Notes: generated from the letters alone by a model not told the origin. A DNA stretch of 64,000 nucleotides from CAZNOG01 sp964574635 (GCA_964574635.1 CAZNOG010000009.1:1-64000); one strand, 5' to 3'. Counted from the stretch's first letter, positions 1 to 9,299 are shown. Translations and numbers: made by a program.

Positions 1-1898
1 AGTGCGTCGGAACACCGATCGTGGTGTACGACTGCCCCGAGCTTGAAGCCAACGTGGGAGACGCCTGCGACGACGGTGACGAAAACACCGAATTCGACGC
101 CATCAACGACGACTGCGAGTGCGTCGGAACACCGATCGTGGTGTACGACTGCCCCGAGCTTGAAGCCAACGTGGGAGACGCCTGCGACGACGGTGACGAA
201 AACACCGAATTCGACGCCATCAACGACGACTGCGAGTGCGTGGGTACGCCCATCGAGCCTCAATGTCCTGCCGATGCGGGTAGCATTGCCTTCGCCGGCG
301 GAGAGACCTCCACTGTTTTCTGTGCCTTCGACGGAGTGCCCAGCACCATCCAAGTGGAATTCACCGAAGCACCGTCTGATATCCTCCCCTACGTATGGGT
401 GGCGACAGACGTACTCGGCAACGTAATCCACTACACGGGCAATCAGAATCTGGTAGAGTCCTTCAACTTCGACAACTGGGGCGTGGGAACTTACCACCTG
501 CACGTAGTGAGCTACCACGGACCGAGCAGCAACGTTCCGGAACTGCGCGATCAGTACCTGGAAACCGGTTTGGTCAACCTCTCCGAATTGGAAGGATGCG
601 TTGACATTTCCGATCCCATCGTAATCGTGGGTGACGAATGCGGCGAACCCGAACCGGAAGGATGCTACGCCGTGGAGGTGCTCGAATTCGTACAGGGCAC
701 TCAAACCAACGGTCAACCCGTTGCGGCCAACCGTTCCAACCCCGAGGCGGCTCTGGGTGAACCCGACCGTTCGAATGCACCCGGTGGTTTTGTATCCCTC
801 GGAACGAATGGACACATCACCCTGGCTTTCAACGGCATTATTTACGATGAACCGGGCAACGACATCCGCATCTTCGAAACCTCTTACATCGGTGACGAGT
901 GCGGTGGACCTGCCGACGAGTGGGCCGACATTGAATTGTCGCCCGACGGAATCAACTTCTACCCCGTGGGCACCATTTGCTTCGACGGTGAAGTGGACAT
1001 GGCCGATGCAGGCTTGACGCAGGTATTCGCCATCCGAATCACCACTTCCGCATCCACCTCTACCCCCGACGGGTACGATGTAGACGGAGTGGAAGCCATC
1101 CACGGCTGTGATGACGGTCCGTTTACCTCGACGGCTTCCGACTGTGTAGCTGCTGAAGTAGTGGAATACACGCCCGGTACCATGTTGAACGGTGCGATGA
1201 TGCCCTCCAACAGAACCGACGCTACGCAAGCCTTGGGTACACCCGAAAGGACGGACTCCGAGGTATTCGTATCACTCGGATACGGAGGTAGCTTGGTGCT
1301 CGCGTTCGACGGTGCCATCCCCAACCAACCGGGAGCCGACATCGAGATCGTGGAAACGACGTACAACTTCAGTTCCTGTGGTGCTTATCCCGAGTACGCG
1401 GACGTGTACGTGTCGATCAACGGCGTCGACTGGCATTTCGCCAAAACCGTGTGCCACGAAGACCGCTTCGTTGACTTCAGCGACGCAGGACTGATTCCGT
1501 ACGTGAACTTCGTCAAGCTGGTGAACAACGACGTACTGTCGTCCTCACCCGACGGATTCGATGTAGACGGAGTGGTATGTGTACAACCCGTAACGCCGGG
1601 ACCCGCACCGCTCACTTCCTACGACCATCAAATGGCCGCAGGTGTGCTCAGCTCTCACCCCAACCCGACTACGGGCGCGTCTCACGTGGTATTCCAAACC
1701 GCCGAGACCCATAGAACGACCGTTGAGGTGATGGATATGAACGGACGCATCATCGCGACCCTCTTCAACGAAGTGGCCGAAGGTGGTGTGACCTATACTC
1801 TGGATTTCGACGGCGTCGCTCTGCCGAACGGTATCTACGTATACCGATTGACTACCGACAACGAAGTCCTGATCGATAAATTCATGATCGCGAGATGA
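1..1898 (+). CDS. T9SS-secreted repeat protein, 5' partial
   Basis: Secreted or surface protein; the reading frame is open at the window edge (codons in phase from base 3), so the N-terminus and signal peptide lie outside. The visible part begins in acidic cysteine repeats carrying GDACDDGDENTEFDAINDDC, a D-rich calcium-binding-like motif. Two related domains of about 150 residues follow (about 660-1110 and 1137-1580), each with an ALG-P-R start, a VSLG-GG--LAF core and a P-DG-DVDGV end. The C-terminus (about 1636-1898) is a type A sorting domain: NPTTG near its start and NGIYVYRL near its end, the signal for T9SS export and anchoring. A hairpin terminator follows directly. Function unknown; an adhesin or surface-layer role is inference. 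Confidence 0.85.
   Translation, partial: CVGTPIVVYDCPELEANVGDACDDGDENTEFDAINDDCECVGTPIVVYDCPELEANVGDACDDGDENTEFDAINDDCECVGTPIEPQCPADAGSIAFAGGETSTVFCAFDGVPSTIQVEFTEAPSDILPYVWVATDVLGNVIHYTGNQNLVESFNFDNWGVGTYHLHVVSYHGPSSNVPELRDQYLETGLVNLSELEGCVDISDPIVIVGDECGEPEPEGCYAVEVLEFVQGTQTNGQPVAANRSNPEAALGEPDRSNAPGGFVSLGTNGHITLAFNGIIYDEPGNDIRIFETSYIGDECGGPADEWADIELSPDGINFYPVGTICFDGEVDMADAGLTQVFAIRITTSASTSTPDGYDVDGVEAIHGCDDGPFTSTASDCVAAEVVEYTPGTMLNGAMMPSNRTDATQALGTPERTDSEVFVSLGYGGSLVLAFDGAIPNQPGADIEIVETTYNFSSCGAYPEYADVYVSINGVDWHFAKTVCHEDRFVDFSDAGLIPYVNFVKLVNNDVLSSSPDGFDVDGVVCVQPVTPGPAPLTSYDHQMAAGVLSSHPNPTTGASHVVFQTAETHRTTVEVMDMNGRIIATLFNEVAEGGVTYTLDFDGVALPNGIYVYRLTTDNEVLIDKFMIAR
21..254 (+). repeat. Tandem 117-bp coding repeat
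   Basis: Two head-to-tail units of 117 bp (21-137 and 138-254), each encoding 39 residues. They differ only at a few bases in the last 15 positions. Bases 1-20 match the end of the unit, so the array continues upstream of the window. Near identity at synonymous sites points to recent expansion or homogenisation. Confidence 0.93.
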
Positions 1899-1932
1899 TG
1901 AATGAATAATCACCAACGTTTTAAAAACGATA

Positions 1933-1965
1933 GAGGCTGTCTCGCAAGAGGCAGCCTCTTTTTTT
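1933..1965 (+). terminator. Rho-independent terminator
   Basis: Inverted repeat 1933-1943 / 1948-1958 around a GCAA tetraloop, with an 11-bp stem including one T-G pair, followed by seven T. It lies 35 bp after the stop of the T9SS protein gene. Confidence 0.9.
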
Positions 1966-2118
1966 AATACCCGTCAATCGGGGACCGGCCATTCTCCATA
2001 CACCCAATGCCCCGCCCGGCGGTGGCGCCCCTACGGATAATGCCCCGCAACCGGAATCGGGAGCGGCCGTATGCCCGTTTCAATGAAAACCAATATTTTC
2101 GCGGCGACGATTCAAGAC

Positions 2119-3354
2119 ATGATCAAACCAATTCCCTTCAGAGCACTTCGGCCCGTAAAAGGCAAAGCCCACAAAGTGGTCTCGCGGTCGTACGTGAGCT
2201 ACACGGCGAGCGAATTGGACGAAAGGATAAAGGAAAATCCGTACTCCTTCATTCACATCATGAATCCGGAATTTTCGGAAAACCCGGCGGACTCATCCCC
2301 CGAACGCTTCCTCACGGTGAGGAAAAAATTCGAGGGATTTATCGAGAAAGGTTTGTACGTGCAGGATGAACATCCGAGCTTCTACCTCTACCAACAAATC
2401 GCCATCGAAACCACCTATACCGGGATCATTTGCGGCGTGCCCACCATCGATTACCGGCAAGGACGCATAAAGATGCACGAGCAAACCCTCAAGGGTCGAG
2501 TGGATCGCATCAGCAACCATTTATACTACAGCCGATTCAACGCAGAACCGGTGCTGCTGACCTACCGTGAGCACTTGCCTGACCTGCAGGCGTACTTCTC
2601 GGCCAAAATGCCGGAAACTCCCGAATTCGACTTCACTACCTCCGAAGGAATTTCACACCGCCTTTGGAAAATAGACGACCCGGAAGAAATCGAACGCGTG
2701 AAAAAAATGTTGGCGCGCATCCGAACCCTCTACATCGCCGACGGACATCATCGCATGAAGAGTTCGATGAACATGGCCGACAAGCGCAACGCCGAAAATC
2801 CCGACCACACCGGCGAGGAGATGTACAACCACACCCTGGCCATGATCATGTCGGGTGAAAACCTGCGCATTCTTCCCTTCCACCGATTGGTGAAAACCGG
2901 CTTCGATATCAGTGATGAAGCATTGCTCCGCTCTTTGGATACGCACTTCATCGTCAATCCTGACGATGGAAACGTGTTGCCCCCTTACACGCGAACCTAC
3001 GGGCTCCGACTGAAAAACGGCTGGTATACTTTGAGGCTGAAAGAAGGCTACCGGGGCGAAAATCCGGTGGACCGCCTCGACGCGAGCATCCTCAATAACT
3101 TGGTGATGAGTCCGATTTTCGGATTGAACGAAGCCAAGAGATCCGGCCTAGTGCGCTACATTCCGGGAAACGAAGACCTCGGACCCTACGAGGCGGCCAT
3201 TGACAACGGCACGTTCAAAGCGCTGTTCACCCTTCACAAGGTCGAACCCGAACAAATATTCGAAGTGGCCGAAGCGGGAGAAATCATGCCGGCCAAAACC
3301 ACGTACATCTTGCCTAAAATGAGGAGCGGCCTTACGGTCATGCCTCTTGACTGA
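2119..3354 (+). CDS. DUF1015 family protein
   Basis: Soluble protein of the DUF1015 family, about 411 residues; the molecular function is not established. Recognised by the N-terminal PIPFRALRPV, the central HEQT segment and the conserved YIADGHHRMKSS segment. I place the start at ATG 2119 (MIKPIPFRALRP), where family similarity begins; an in-frame ATG at 2071 would add 16 unconserved residues. It stands alone on the plus strand and its 3' end overlaps the convergent WD40 gene by 17 bp. The 1966-2118 spacer is GC-rich and shows nothing I can name. Confidence 0.85.
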   Translation: MIKPIPFRALRPVKGKAHKVVSRSYVSYTASELDERIKENPYSFIHIMNPEFSENPADSSPERFLTVRKKFEGFIEKGLYVQDEHPSFYLYQQIAIETTYTGIICGVPTIDYRQGRIKMHEQTLKGRVDRISNHLYYSRFNAEPVLLTYREHLPDLQAYFSAKMPETPEFDFTTSEGISHRLWKIDDPEEIERVKKMLARIRTLYIADGHHRMKSSMNMADKRNAENPDHTGEEMYNHTLAMIMSGENLRILPFHRLVKTGFDISDEALLRSLDTHFIVNPDDGNVLPPYTRTYGLRLKNGWYTLRLKEGYRGENPVDRLDASILNNLVMSPIFGLNEAKRSGLVRYIPGNEDLGPYEAAIDNGTFKALFTLHKVEPEQIFEVAEAGEIMPAKTTYILPKMRSGLTVMPLD

Positions 3355-4264
3355 CTGAAGGGAAAACGACCTTCCAGAAGTGGAGTTTCCTGTCGTCGCC
3401 GATACTGAACACCTCGTCGCTTCCCGACCAACCGACCGCGTTTACCGAATGCGTATGCCCCACGGTGCCCCGCCTCTCAATGCGCGCCGCATTCTTCCAG
3501 TCGTACAAGGGCCAAATTTTGACTTTCCGATCCCTGCTTCCGCTCACCACATAAGGCAATTCGGGGTGCAAATCAATCGAATAAATGGCGTAATTGTGCG
3601 CCGGAACCGCCTCGACGAGCCGCGGCTTGGCGCCTGAAAATTTCCACAGACGCAGATGCCCGTCCCGCCCGCCTGTCATCAGGGTGCCGTCGCGCAAAAA
3701 GCGCATGCAATACACCCCGCCGTCATGGGCGTCGAACATCTCCAGTTCGTTGAAATATCCGGTGTCGAAAACCCGTATTCGACCGTCGGAAGCGCCTACC
3801 AATAGCATCTTCCCGTCAGGTGACAAGCAAAGCGTGCGCAACTTGTCTTCCACCACCGGTATCTTCAACAACAACCGATAATCTTCCCCGTCGATCACAG
3901 CCAAAGCGCCGTCGCTGCCCGCCGTGTACAAACAGTTCCGCTCCGCATCGTCCAGTATGGCGAACACCGGCCCCTCGTGGTACTTCAGGTGCCGAATTTC
4001 CGACTTTTCAGCCATGTCGATCACGTGCATTCCCCCGTCGCCGCGGCCTATGTACATGCGTTGTCGCGATACCACGGGGAGAACCGAAAACACCGTTTCG
4101 CCCACACGCACGGAAAAGGGATGCGGCGAGTGATCCGAAGTGTTCCAAGCGCCCACCATTCCGTCGGCGCCACCCGTGTACAGCACGGAATTTTCAGCGT
4201 CGAAATACGCGCCGTAAACCGCCGCCGAATGGCCGTCAAGAGTATGTGCATGAAAAGTTTTCAC
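3338..4264 (-). CDS. WD40 repeat protein
   Basis: Cytoplasmic beta-propeller protein of about 308 residues, presumably a scaffold; partner unknown. It is built throughout from WD40 units, for example SGSRDRKVKIW, TGGRDGHLRLW and VGASDGRIRVF, with no other domain and no signal peptide. I choose GTG at 4264 (VKTFHAHTLDGH) over the upstream ATG at 4285, because a perfect TAnnTTTG promoter box (4269-4276) sits between them and would leave the ATG untranscribed. The 3' end overlaps the convergent DUF1015 gene by 17 bp. Confidence 0.85.
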   Translation of the reverse strand: MKTFHAHTLDGHSAAVYGAYFDAENSVLYTGGADGMVGAWNTSDHSPHPFSVRVGETVFSVLPVVSRQRMYIGRGDGGMHVIDMAEKSEIRHLKYHEGPVFAILDDAERNCLYTAGSDGALAVIDGEDYRLLLKIPVVEDKLRTLCLSPDGKMLLVGASDGRIRVFDTGYFNELEMFDAHDGGVYCMRFLRDGTLMTGGRDGHLRLWKFSGAKPRLVEAVPAHNYAIYSIDLHPELPYVVSGSRDRKVKIWPLYDWKNAARIERRGTVGHTHSVNAVGWSGSDEVFSIGDDRKLHFWKVVFPSVSQEA

Positions 4265-4268
4265 GACG

Positions 4269-4276
4269 CAAAGATA
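4269..4276 (-). promoter_or_regulatory. -7 box TATCTTTG upstream of WD40 gene
   Basis: Minus-strand TATCTTTG fits the Bacteroidota -7 consensus TAnnTTTG. It ends only 4 nt before the GTG start codon, implying a leaderless or nearly leaderless transcript. No clear -33 element. Confidence 0.5.
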
Positions 4277-4362
4277 GGAAAGCAATTAGGACAAACATCT
4301 CTTTTAAACCGGTTTCCGAGTTGGGCGCGACCCCAATCGTGGCGGAAACATCCGGTTCGAGT

Positions 4363-4542
4363 CACACCCACAAAAACCCACACCCCGCCCATCCTTCATC
4401 CTTTCCGGGGTCGGTCTACAGGCTATATCTTCCGTGGCGGAATCGCCCCTGCGTATGCCCCGGACCGTGGTTCCGATTCACCCCGGCCGGGGCACGCAGG
4501 CGCGCTCCCGCACCGGAAGGATGCCGCCTTCCGCCCTCGCGC
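4363..4542 (+). repeat. Structured intergenic repeat, copy A
   Basis: Lies in the 440-bp gap before htpG. It opens with CACACCCACAAAAACCCA (4363-4380), then the shared block CCGGGGTCGG-CTACAGG (from 4406), TATATCTTCCG, and at the far end CGGAAGGATGCCGCC and CCGCCCTCGCGC (to 4542). Outer arms CTTCCG/CGGAAG can pair. An inner arm pair GCCCCGG/CCGGGGC, extended by TGCG/CGCA, nests inside it. Same architecture as the elements near 16.6, 31.2, 33.4 and 56.1 kb. The rest of 4277-4704 shows no gene. Confidence 0.7.
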
Positions 4543-4704
4543 AATCACATGGGTTTTCACGATCCGATTTCGCCGTACCCCGGTTGCGATGCTCATCCGT
4601 TTTTATCCAAACAGGACAATATGTCATGCACTGCCGTCCGGCACGGCGATTGACTTAGGGCAAGCCTCATCGAAAACCTGATTAAACCCGGAAAAAATTA
4701 CGAA

Positions 4705-6636
4705 ATGGAAAAAGGAAGTATCAACGTACAAACCGAAAATATTTTTCCGATCATAAAGAAATTTCTCTACTCCGACCACGAGATTTTTCTGCGCGAATTG
4801 GTATCCAACGCCGTGGACGCCACCCAGAAACTCAAGACTTTGGTCGGCATCGGAGAATTGAAAGCCAATACGGAAAACCTCAAAGTGGAAGTCATCCTCG
4901 AAGAGGACGAAAAGCGCATCACCATCCGAGATTACGGCATCGGGATGACCGCGGAAGAGGTCAATAAATACATCAATGAAATCGCCTTTTCCGGCGCAGA
5001 GGAATTCGTGCGCAAGTACAAAGACGCCGACAAGAAAAACGCCATGATCGGCCACTTCGGACTCGGTTTTTACTCGGCTTTCATGGTGGCCGAAAAAGTG
5101 GAAATACTTACCAAATCCCAAAAACCCGATTCCAAAGCCATGCTTTGGACCTGCGACGGCAGCCCCAATTACACCATGGAGGAAACGACCAAAGACGTGG
5201 CGGGAACCGACATTATCCTCCACATCGCCGAAGACAGCAAAGAATTTTTGGAGGAATCGCGCCTGATGGGCATACTCAAAAAATACTGCCAATTCTTGCC
5301 CGTGCCCATCCAGTTCGGAACCACCGAACGCACGGAAAAAGAACGGGACGAGGAAGGAAAGGAGATCGAAGGCGGCAAGGAAACCAAGATCGTCGAAGAC
5401 CGCATCATCAACAACACGGACCCCGCTTGGACCAAGGCCCCCAGCGAGCTCGAAGACTCAGATTACAAAGCCTTCTACCGGGAGCTCTATCCCATGACCT
5501 TCGAAGAGCCGCTTTTCCACATTCACCTCAACGTGGATTTCCCCTTCAACCTTACGGGAATCCTGTATTTCCCCCGGTTGAAGAACAATCTGGAAATGCA
5601 GCGCAACAAAATCAACCTGTACAGCAACCAGGTATTTATCACCGACAACGTGGAGAATATCGTTCCCGAGTTCCTGACGCTCCTGCACGGTGTCATCGAC
5701 TCTCCCGATATCCCGCTCAACGTGTCGCGTTCCTATCTGCAGGAAGACGGCCAGGTGAAAAAGATCTCGGCTCACATCACGAAAAAGGTGGCCGACAAGC
5801 TGCACTCCATGTTTAAGAACAACCGGGAGGATTTCGAAGCCAAATGGGCCGACATCAAGATCTTCATGGAATTCGGTATGCTCACCGACGACAAATTTTA
5901 CGACCGGGCGCTGAAGTTCTATCTTTTCAAATCCGTGGACGGCACGTACCACACCATCGAAGAGTACAAAGAGAAGATCAAGGACCTGCAAACCGACAAA
6001 AACGGCAAGGTCACCGTACTTTACGCCGTGGATGAAAAGGAGCAATACTCCTTCGTGGAGACGGCCAAAAACCGCGGATACGACGTGGCGATTATGGACA
6101 CTCCCCTCACGAGTCACTTGGTGAGCAAGTTGGAGCAGAAAATGTCCGACCTCGGGTTCGCCCGTGTGGACGCCGACACCATCGACAAACTCATCGAAAA
6201 GGAGGAAAACATCCCTTCGAAGCTGAGCGAGAAGGAAATAGAAAAATTGAAGCCTCTGATCGAGAAAGTGGTGGACAAAGACAAGTTCCAGGTGCAATTT
6301 GAAAGCATGAGCGAAAACGACCGCCCCATGATCGTCACCCAAAGCGAATTCATCCGCCGGATGAAAGAGCAACAAATGACCGGAGGTGGCGGCGGAGTGT
6401 TTGGTCAATTCCCGGAAATGTATAATCTTGTGGTCAACGCAAACCACCCCTTGGTAACCGAAATGGTAAATGCCGAAAACGACGAATCCGGAAAACAGAT
6501 GATCAGCCAATTGGTCGATTTGGCGCTGCTTTCGCAAAACCTCCTCAAAGGTGAGGCGTTGAGCAAATTCATATCGCGCAGCATGGATCTCATCGGAAAA
6601 TCCGGTCAACCCGAAACCTCATCCGAAACAAAATGA
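4705..6636 (+). CDS. htpG: Molecular chaperone HtpG (Hsp90)
   Basis: Cytosolic ATP-dependent Hsp90 chaperone of 643 residues, close to the family norm of about 620-640. The N-terminal GHKL ATPase domain shows the ATP-lid and binding motifs: E31 and N35 in ELVSNAVDA, DYGIGMT, and GHFGLGFYS. The middle domain contains NLTGILYFPRL and the conserved SRSYLQED. The C-terminal dimerisation region is present, with a short Gly-rich loop (GGGGGVFGQF) near residue 565. Its stop overlaps the LemA start (ATGA, 6633-6636), so the two are probably co-transcribed. The start at 4705 gives the canonical N-terminus. Confidence 0.97.
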   Translation: MEKGSINVQTENIFPIIKKFLYSDHEIFLRELVSNAVDATQKLKTLVGIGELKANTENLKVEVILEEDEKRITIRDYGIGMTAEEVNKYINEIAFSGAEEFVRKYKDADKKNAMIGHFGLGFYSAFMVAEKVEILTKSQKPDSKAMLWTCDGSPNYTMEETTKDVAGTDIILHIAEDSKEFLEESRLMGILKKYCQFLPVPIQFGTTERTEKERDEEGKEIEGGKETKIVEDRIINNTDPAWTKAPSELEDSDYKAFYRELYPMTFEEPLFHIHLNVDFPFNLTGILYFPRLKNNLEMQRNKINLYSNQVFITDNVENIVPEFLTLLHGVIDSPDIPLNVSRSYLQEDGQVKKISAHITKKVADKLHSMFKNNREDFEAKWADIKIFMEFGMLTDDKFYDRALKFYLFKSVDGTYHTIEEYKEKIKDLQTDKNGKVTVLYAVDEKEQYSFVETAKNRGYDVAIMDTPLTSHLVSKLEQKMSDLGFARVDADTIDKLIEKEENIPSKLSEKEIEKLKPLIEKVVDKDKFQVQFESMSENDRPMIVTQSEFIRRMKEQQMTGGGGGVFGQFPEMYNLVVNANHPLVTEMVNAENDESGKQMISQLVDLALLSQNLLKGEALSKFISRSMDLIGKSGQPETSSETK

Positions 6637-7205
6637 AAAGACTACTGATTTTCGTATTGGCCGCCACGACCCTCAGCTCCTGCGGCTACAACTCCATGGT
6701 GCAAAAAGACGAAAACGTATCCCAAGCCTGGGCGAACGTAGAGTCACAGTACCAGAGAAGAAGCGACCTCATCCCCAACCTGGTGAACACCGTGAAGGGC
6801 TACGCCGACTTTGAGCAGGAAACCTTGACGCAAGTCATGGAGGCGCGCTCCAAAGCCACCTCCATTCAGGTGGACCCGGAAAATCTCGACCCGGCCCAAA
6901 TCGAAAGGTTCCAAGAGGCTCAATCCCAGCTTTCCGGCGCCCTGTCCCGCCTCTTGGTCACCGTGGAAAGGTATCCGGACCTGAAAGCAAACCAACAATT
7001 TTCCCAATTGCAAGCGCAGTTGGAAGGAACGGAAAACCGCATCGCAGTGGCCCGAAACAATTTCAATGACGCGGTGAGGGATTACAACAGCTACGTGAGG
7101 AAGTTCCCGACCAACATCGTCGCCGGCATCTTCGGCTTCGATCAGCGCGGGTATTTTGAAAGCGAGGCGGGAACTGAAACCGCACCCGAGGTGGTGTTCG
7201 ACTGA
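6633..7205 (+). CDS. LemA family lipoprotein
   Basis: Predicted LemA-family lipoprotein of 190 residues. A short hydrophobic signal ends in the lipobox LSSC (C17 lipidated), followed by the family core VQKDENVSQAWANVE, the RRSDLIPNLVNTVKGYA segment, and long amphipathic helices through residue 165. In Bacteroidota lemA is commonly followed by TPM-domain genes, as here (two downstream), which suggests a shared envelope function not yet defined. Translationally coupled to htpG by a 4-nt overlap and followed after 1 nt by the first TPM gene. Confidence 0.93.
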   Translation: MKRLLIFVLAATTLSSCGYNSMVQKDENVSQAWANVESQYQRRSDLIPNLVNTVKGYADFEQETLTQVMEARSKATSIQVDPENLDPAQIERFQEAQSQLSGALSRLLVTVERYPDLKANQQFSQLQAQLEGTENRIAVARNNFNDAVRDYNSYVRKFPTNIVAGIFGFDQRGYFESEAGTETAPEVVFD

Positions 7206-7206
7206 C

Positions 7207-7650
7207 ATGGCGAAAGCGTATTTTTCCGACAGCGATCTGCAAACCATCCGCAAGGCGATCGGCGAAGCGGAGAATCACACGTCCGGCGAATTGCGCGTGC
7301 ACGTTGAGAAGCACTGCAAAGAAGACGTGATGGACCGTGCCGCCTTCGTGTTCGAAAAGCTGGCCATGCACAAAACCGCGGAGCGCTCGGGAGTGCTCTT
7401 CTACCTGAGTTTGGAAGACCACAAATTCGCCATCTTGGGCGATGCGGGAATCAATCAAAAGGTGGAAGAAGGTTTCTGGGACGAAATCAAAGACCGCATG
7501 GTGGAGAAGCTCAAGCAAAACCGCATCGTCGAAGCGCTGCAAGTGGGCATCGCCATGGCGGGGGAAAAACTGAAGGTTCATTTTCCCGTTTCCCATGACG
7601 ACGAAGACGAATTGAGCAACGAAGTATCATTTGGAGGAGACATAAAATGA
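7207..7650 (+). CDS. TPM domain protein, soluble
   Basis: Protein of 147 residues made of one TPM domain (TLP18.3/Psb32/MOLO-1 fold), with no signal peptide or membrane segment visible. Family hallmarks include the start of the fold around EAENHTSGELRVHVE and the segment FAILGDAGINQKV. Role unknown; in the LemA-TPM arrangement it may act with the membrane-bound TPM protein encoded next. The start at ATG 7207 is 1 nt after the lemA stop. Its stop overlaps the next start (ATGA 7647-7650), and GGAGGA at 7633-7638 could serve as a ribosome binding site for the next gene. Confidence 0.87.
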   Translation: MAKAYFSDSDLQTIRKAIGEAENHTSGELRVHVEKHCKEDVMDRAAFVFEKLAMHKTAERSGVLFYLSLEDHKFAILGDAGINQKVEEGFWDEIKDRMVEKLKQNRIVEALQVGIAMAGEKLKVHFPVSHDDEDELSNEVSFGGDIK

Positions 7651-8459
7651 TGAATTTGACGAAGGTTTCCTCCACGTGGGCGCTCATCGCGGCGGCCGCC
7701 ATGCAGGTATCGGCCCAAGCCGACGATTGCTATCCCCCCCGCCCTTCCACACTGGTCGTCGACGCGGCCGAGGTACTCAGCCCCGAACAAGAGAGCGTTC
7801 TGGAAAGCAAACTGGTGGCCCTCGATCGGGAAACGAGCAATCAAGTGGTGGTGGTGACCATCAACGAGCTGTGCGCCGGCGACGCGGCCATGACGGCTTT
7901 CGAAATCGGCAACCGCTGGCAAGTGGGTCAATCGGAATTCGACAACGGCCTGGTGATTTTGGTCAAACCCAAAGTGGGGAACGAACGCGGGCACGCATTC
8001 ATCGCCACCGGCTACGGACTGGAAGGCGCCATCCCCGACGCCACCGCCAAGCTCATCGTCGACAACGAAATGATTCCCCACTTCCGAAACGAAGATTACT
8101 TCGGGGGAATTCAAGCGGCGGTGGCCGTAGTATCGGAATTGGCGCGGGGAGAGTACAACTACAAAGCGTACAACGAGAAGCACGCCGAAGATCCACCGTG
8201 GGTGTATTTTATGCCCATCCTTTTCATCATCGCCATTTGGTTCATAGCCATTTACGGCCGCACACGCCAGTACGCCCGGGCCAACAACCTCGGCTTTTGG
8301 GCCGCGCTGGCACTGATGTCGGCGTCGTCGCGCAGCCATTCGGGCAGTTATTCCGGTTTCCGAAGCGGAGGCGGCGGCGGCTTCGGTGGTGGTGGCGGAG
8401 GCTTCGGCGGTTTCGGCGGCGGGAGTTTCGGCGGTGGCGGCGCGGGAGGAAGCTGGTAG
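7647..8459 (+). CDS. TPM domain membrane protein with Gly-rich tail
   Basis: YgcG-like protein of 270 residues. An N-terminal signal peptide (to about residue 24) precedes a TPM domain (about 35-150; VVVVTINELC, FIATGYGLEGAIPDA). One membrane helix follows around 188-207 (FMPILFIIAIWFIAIYG), and the C-terminal 45 residues are almost only Gly, Ser and Phe, ending GAGGSW, a low-complexity tail typical of this family. It is likely anchored in the inner membrane with the TPM domain in the periplasm. Third gene of the LemA-TPM-TPM group, coupled to the preceding gene by a 4-nt overlap. Confidence 0.9.
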   Translation: MMNLTKVSSTWALIAAAAMQVSAQADDCYPPRPSTLVVDAAEVLSPEQESVLESKLVALDRETSNQVVVVTINELCAGDAAMTAFEIGNRWQVGQSEFDNGLVILVKPKVGNERGHAFIATGYGLEGAIPDATAKLIVDNEMIPHFRNEDYFGGIQAAVAVVSELARGEYNYKAYNEKHAEDPPWVYFMPILFIIAIWFIAIYGRTRQYARANNLGFWAALALMSASSRSHSGSYSGFRSGGGGGFGGGGGGFGGFGGGSFGGGGAGGSW

Positions 8460-8509
8460 CGAATCACCGGGATTCCTTCGAAAGACAAACGAAATATAAA
8501 CGAATCAAC

Positions 8510-8527
8510 GTGCGGTGCACACCGCAC
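8510..8527. promoter_or_regulatory. Inverted repeat GTGCGGTG-CA-CACCGCAC
   Basis: Perfect 8-bp inverted repeat with a 2-nt centre (GTGCGGTGCACACCGCAC), 31 bp before the TerB/J-domain gene in the 99-bp gap after the TPM operon. The size suits a dimeric repressor operator, but no T-run follows, so a terminator is unlikely. No regulator is encoded beside it. Confidence 0.4.
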
Positions 8528-8558
8528 AAAACGGAATTAAACAACTACGGGAAGCGGC

Positions 8559-9299
8559 ATGGCGAAATACGCAAAATGGATTGGAGGAGCGCTTGGATTC
8601 ACCTTGGGTGGACCCATCGGAGCCATCATCGGCTTCGCGGTGGGCTCCATGATCGACAACTCCACGGATTTGGTCAAGTCGGAACCGGGCCGCAATTACG
8701 GAAGCTACGGATACACCACCGCCGGCGACTTCACCATGAGCCTCTTGGTGCTGTCGGCCGCCATCATGAAAACCGACGGCAAGGTCATGCGCTCCGAACT
8801 CGATTACGTCAAGCGGTTTTTCGTGAGGCAATTCGGAGAGCGACGCGCACAGGAATACATCCTCCTCCTGCGCGACATCATGAAGCAGCCCATGGACATT
8901 CGCGCCGTGTCGTACCAGATAAGGCAAAACATGGAGCACCCCCTTCGCCTGCAGCTCCTCCACTACCTCTTCGGTCTGGCCATGGCCGACGGCTCCCTTT
9001 CACCGGCCGAATTGCGAACCATCGAAGAAATCGCGAGGTACCTGAACATCAACCCCAAAGATTTCGAATCGCTCAAGGCCATGGTGGGCCCCGACGTGGA
9101 CAGCGCCTACAAAATCCTGGAAATCGATAAAACGGCCACAGAGTCGGAAATCAAGTCCGCCTACCGTCGCATGGCGGTCAAGTACCATCCGGATAAAGTG
9201 ACCCACTTGGGCGAAGAGTTTCAGAAAGCCGCACGGGAAAAATTCCAAAAAGTCCAGGAAGCGTACGAATCCATCAAAAAAGAGAGGGGTTTCGTATGA
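8559..9299 (+). CDS. TerB/DjlA-like J-domain co-chaperone
   Basis: Protein of 246 residues with DjlA-like architecture. An N-terminal glycine-rich hydrophobic segment (LGFTLGGPIGAIIGFAVG) may insert in the membrane. A helical TerB-type domain (about 55-165) repeats the acidic pattern D-GKV---E and ADGSLSPAE. A C-terminal J domain (about 185-246) carries the essential HPD in VKYHPDK. Expected to stimulate DnaK at the membrane (family knowledge). The stop overlaps the rhomboid gene start by 4 nt (9296-9299), so the pair is translationally coupled. Confidence 0.9.
   Translation: MAKYAKWIGGALGFTLGGPIGAIIGFAVGSMIDNSTDLVKSEPGRNYGSYGYTTAGDFTMSLLVLSAAIMKTDGKVMRSELDYVKRFFVRQFGERRAQEYILLLRDIMKQPMDIRAVSYQIRQNMEHPLRLQLLHYLFGLAMADGSLSPAELRTIEEIARYLNINPKDFESLKAMVGPDVDSAYKILEIDKTATESEIKSAYRRMAVKYHPDKVTHLGEEFQKAAREKFQKVQEAYESIKKERGFV

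Noticed and set aside
5458..6609. 383-codon minus-strand frame inside htpG
   Set aside because: Antisense shadow of htpG in GC-rich codons; no motif, and the plus-strand protein is unmistakable.
6633..8459. LemA-TPM-TPM group as a new system
   Set aside because: This arrangement is common in Bacteroidota and other bacteria; interesting but not new.
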